DNA from: a virus
Virus record (IMG/VR): IMGVR_UViG_3300006749_000096
Span: 1-26,949 of that record
Length of the DNA: 26,949 nucleotides
Direction: 5' to 3' (one strand)
Position numbers and translations under genes: made by a program. The notes below the pieces were generated by a model. That model searched no databases and was not told the origin of the DNA. It saw only the letters and a list, made by a program, of their open reading frames with translations. This document shows positions 25,439 to 26,949 of this stretch, piece by piece. Every line of letters begins with the position of its first letter. Position 1 is the first letter of the stretch.

Positions 25439-25854
25439 GTTTTGATAGCTTAAATGAAGCGTTTGATGTATCCAGTGAGATTGTTTCTAGTGAACCTGAA
25501 CAGATAAAACCTGTTCAAAAAGAAGTTGATGGAATTAAAACAGACACTAGAAAAGATTATGAATACACAAGAGGTAATCTTTATTCTTTGATCGAAAAGG
25601 GGCAAGAAGCAGTTAATGGAATACTTGAACTTGCACAAGAAACTGAGCAAGCAAGGGCATATGAAGTTGCAGGACAATTGATTAAGAGTGTTGCTGATGC
25701 AACTGATAAACTTCTTGACTTGCAGAAAAAACTAAAGGATGTTGAAGAGGAGTCGAATTCCAAAGGCCCTACAAATGTAACAAATGCACTTTTTGTTGGT
25801 TCTACAGCAGATCTCGCCAAACTTTTAAAGCAGAATAAGAAAGAAGATAAATAA
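25435..25854 (+). CDS. 16: Small terminase subunit gp16
   Basis: A 139-residue, mostly helical protein matching the T4 gp16 pattern: DYEYTRGNLYSLIEKGQEAV near 42-61 (T4 DDYGVVRRN...), a central helical pair (EVAGQLIKSVADATDKLLDL near 80-99, then QKKLKDVEE), and the C-terminal block ALFVGSTADLAKLL near 118-131 (T4 TVFMGSPTELMDEI). gp16 binds DNA as a ring and directs the large terminase to start headful packaging. T4 gp16 is 164 residues; this one lacks some N-terminal length. It overlaps gene 15 by four bases. In T4 gene 17 follows directly; here another frame comes first. Confidence 0.87.
   Translation: MSFDSLNEAFDVSSEIVSSEPEQIKPVQKEVDGIKTDTRKDYEYTRGNLYSLIEKGQEAVNGILELAQETEQARAYEVAGQLIKSVADATDKLLDLQKKLKDVEEESNSKGPTNVTNALFVGSTADLAKLLKQNKKEDK
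25846..25853 (+). promoter_or_regulatory. Candidate T4-type late promoter box GATAAATA
   Basis: GATAAATA overlaps the gp16 stop codon (25852-25854) and precedes the last gene's ATG by 44 bases, a longer leader than at the other three boxes. It is the same octamer as the box before gp8. Confidence 0.45.
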
Positions 25855-25897
25855 ACTATAGGGTGAGAAAACCCAAAGTAATCTTACTAATATTTTA

Positions 25898-26949
25898 ATG
25901 GCGCAGGCTGAAGATAAAAATTTGCCATCACTTGATGACTATCTTGTAGAAGGGGATTTGCCCTCTATAGAAGATTATATTGAGGTAGAAAAGGAAGAAG
26001 TCGAAGAAAAAATAGAAGAAGCAGTAGAACCAGAAGTTGTGGAATCTACTGTAGATCTTACAGAAATTTTACATCTTATCAGTGATGTTAGGAAAGATAT
26101 TCCTGAGATTCCTGAAGTAAGATATTATGATGATCAACTTGAAGCACTTTGCGAAGTAATTGATCAGTTAAGGGAAGATATTCCTGAGGTTCCCGAAGTA
26201 AAATATTATGATGACGAACTCGAAGCAGTTTGTGATCAAATTGATCAAGTAAAAGAGTTTATCGAATCAAAAATCGATGAACTTCCAGAAGTAAAATATT
26301 ATGATGAACAAGTTCAAAATATTGAAGATAGAATTGATTCTGTCATTCAAGAGGTAGCAAATCTTCCTGAACCAAAATATTATGAAGATGATTTACTCTC
26401 AATCAAAGAAGATATTGAGAGGGTAAAGGAATCTATCCCCAAGTTCCCTAAATGGGTAAATGAGGTTAATGAAGTTCCAGATTTTTCCTGGATCGGAAAA
26501 ACATTTAGTGTTATTGATGATGACTTTGTAAAAGTCAATGATACTATCGATGGTTTAAGAGGAAAAGTTCAATTTGATATAGAACAACTTACCGAAAATG
26601 TAGAGACAAAATACTTTAATAATTCAATCAAAATTGAATCAAATGTCAAGGATCTTGATAAAAAAGTAAATGTTCGTATTGATGAAGAGAAAGATAAAAT
26701 TTGGAAAGAACTCAGATCATCATCTCTCAAAATGTGGGAGTATCATAAAGAGTTTAAAGATGATGATCGCAAACTTAAAAAACAAATTCTTGGTGAATAT
26801 AATACCCTTAAGCAGAATATTAATAAAGAACTTAAGGAGATCAACTACACCAGCACTAAGACTGATGAGTTACTCCTAAAGTATTTTACTGAGTTAAGAG
26901 AAGAGATCTCAGAACTTCCAGAAGTCAAGTATTATGATAAAGATATTGA
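25898..26949 (+). CDS. Acidic coiled-coil protein with PEVKYYD repeats, 3'-incomplete
   Basis: The frame opens after a TAG at 25859, first ATG at 25898, and runs off the window end after 350 codons without a stop. The N-terminus is acidic (SLDDYLVEGDLPSIEDYIEV, then a Glu/Lys-rich stretch). Then come four PEVKYYD-type motifs at residues 72, 99, 130 and 157 (PEVRYYD, PEVKYYD, PEVKYYD, PEPKYYE), each followed by a heptad-like helix of about 20 residues (DDELEAVCDQIDQVKEFIES), and a fifth copy at 341. A region around 180-205 contains VPDFSWIGKTFSVIDDDFVK, and the rest is long charged helix. The pattern suggests an extended trimeric or dimeric rod, perhaps fibre- or whisker-like. I do not recognise the family. 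It stands between gp16 and the expected gp17. There is no clear ribosome binding site. Confidence 0.8.
   Translation, partial: MAQAEDKNLPSLDDYLVEGDLPSIEDYIEVEKEEVEEKIEEAVEPEVVESTVDLTEILHLISDVRKDIPEIPEVRYYDDQLEALCEVIDQLREDIPEVPEVKYYDDELEAVCDQIDQVKEFIESKIDELPEVKYYDEQVQNIEDRIDSVIQEVANLPEPKYYEDDLLSIKEDIERVKESIPKFPKWVNEVNEVPDFSWIGKTFSVIDDDFVKVNDTIDGLRGKVQFDIEQLTENVETKYFNNSIKIESNVKDLDKKVNVRIDEEKDKIWKELRSSSLKMWEYHKEFKDDDRKLKKQILGEYNTLKQNINKELKEINYTSTKTDELLLKYFTELREEISELPEVKYYDKDI
26111..26386 (+). repeat. PEVKYYD repeat block
   Basis: Four copies of a seven-codon motif start at 26111, 26192, 26285 and 26366 (spacings 81, 93 and 81 bases, i.e. 27, 31 and 27 residues); a fifth starts at 26918. Each motif is followed by an acidic amphipathic helix. 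Synonymous differences between copies show that they are diverged, not recent duplications. Confidence 0.8.

Noticed and set aside
25859-25876. CTATAGGG-like sequence and a GGGT-GAGAAA-ACCC hairpin before the last gene
   Set aside because: The resemblance to the end of a T7-type promoter lacks the upstream part. The hairpin has only four base pairs and no T run, so it is neither a convincing terminator nor a clear control element.
26111-26386. CRISPR-like or DNA-level direct repeats
   Set aside because: The repetition is at protein level: spacing is a multiple of three, the copies differ at synonymous positions, and they sit inside one open frame.
26670-26879. A 69-codon + strand frame near the right end
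   Set aside because: It overlaps the longer acidic coiled-coil frame, whose repeats and composition are clearly protein-like; the short frame is a shadow of it.

Overview
This window reads as part of the late structural operon of a T4-like tailed phage (contractile tail). Every gene lies on the + strand, the genes are packed with gaps of a few dozen bases or overlapping start/stop codons, and the DNA is AT-rich. The gene set and protein style (very large virion proteins rich in Gly, Ser, Thr and Val, with 'GxGY' and 'HGFxxGDxV' repeats) match marine T4-like phages, i.e. cyanophages of Prochlorococcus/Synechococcus or related pelagiphages. The host cannot be settled from this window.

The order follows the T4 map for the block gp6-7-8-9/10/11/12-wac-13-14-15-16-17. 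Left to right: (i) the last codons of an upstream gene (1-50), in the T4 gp6 position; (ii) a giant 4068-residue protein with a YHYH-type domain in the gp7 slot; (iii) baseplate wedge gp8; (iv) a 2491-residue protein with a DUF4815-type N-terminus in the gp9-gp12 slot; (v) three small genes (78, 58 and 139 residues), the second of which has a strong Shine-Dalgarno site; (vi) neck proteins gp13 and gp14; (vii) tail-sheath terminator gp15; (viii) small terminase gp16; (ix) an unfinished gene for an acidic, probably coiled-coil protein with repeated 'PEVKYYD' motifs, sitting where T4 has gp17.

The giant and DUF4815 proteins together with gp8 should build the baseplate periphery and fibre attachments. 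gp13/gp14 form the neck, gp15 caps the tail, and gp16 starts DNA packaging. T4-type late promoter boxes (xxTAAATA) lie in the gaps before gp8, gp13, gp15 and the last gene.

The main point of interest is mosaicism. The giant protein, gp8, the DUF4815 protein, gp14 and gp15 share several recurring beta-type modules, including a roughly 200-residue insertion in gp14 and a C-terminal extension of gp15. Other points are the degenerate YHYH tetrapeptide (YAYF), a three-copy tandem module in the giant protein, and the YYD-repeat gene between the terminase subunits. I saw no tRNA, CRISPR array, insertion sequence, integrase or convincing terminator.
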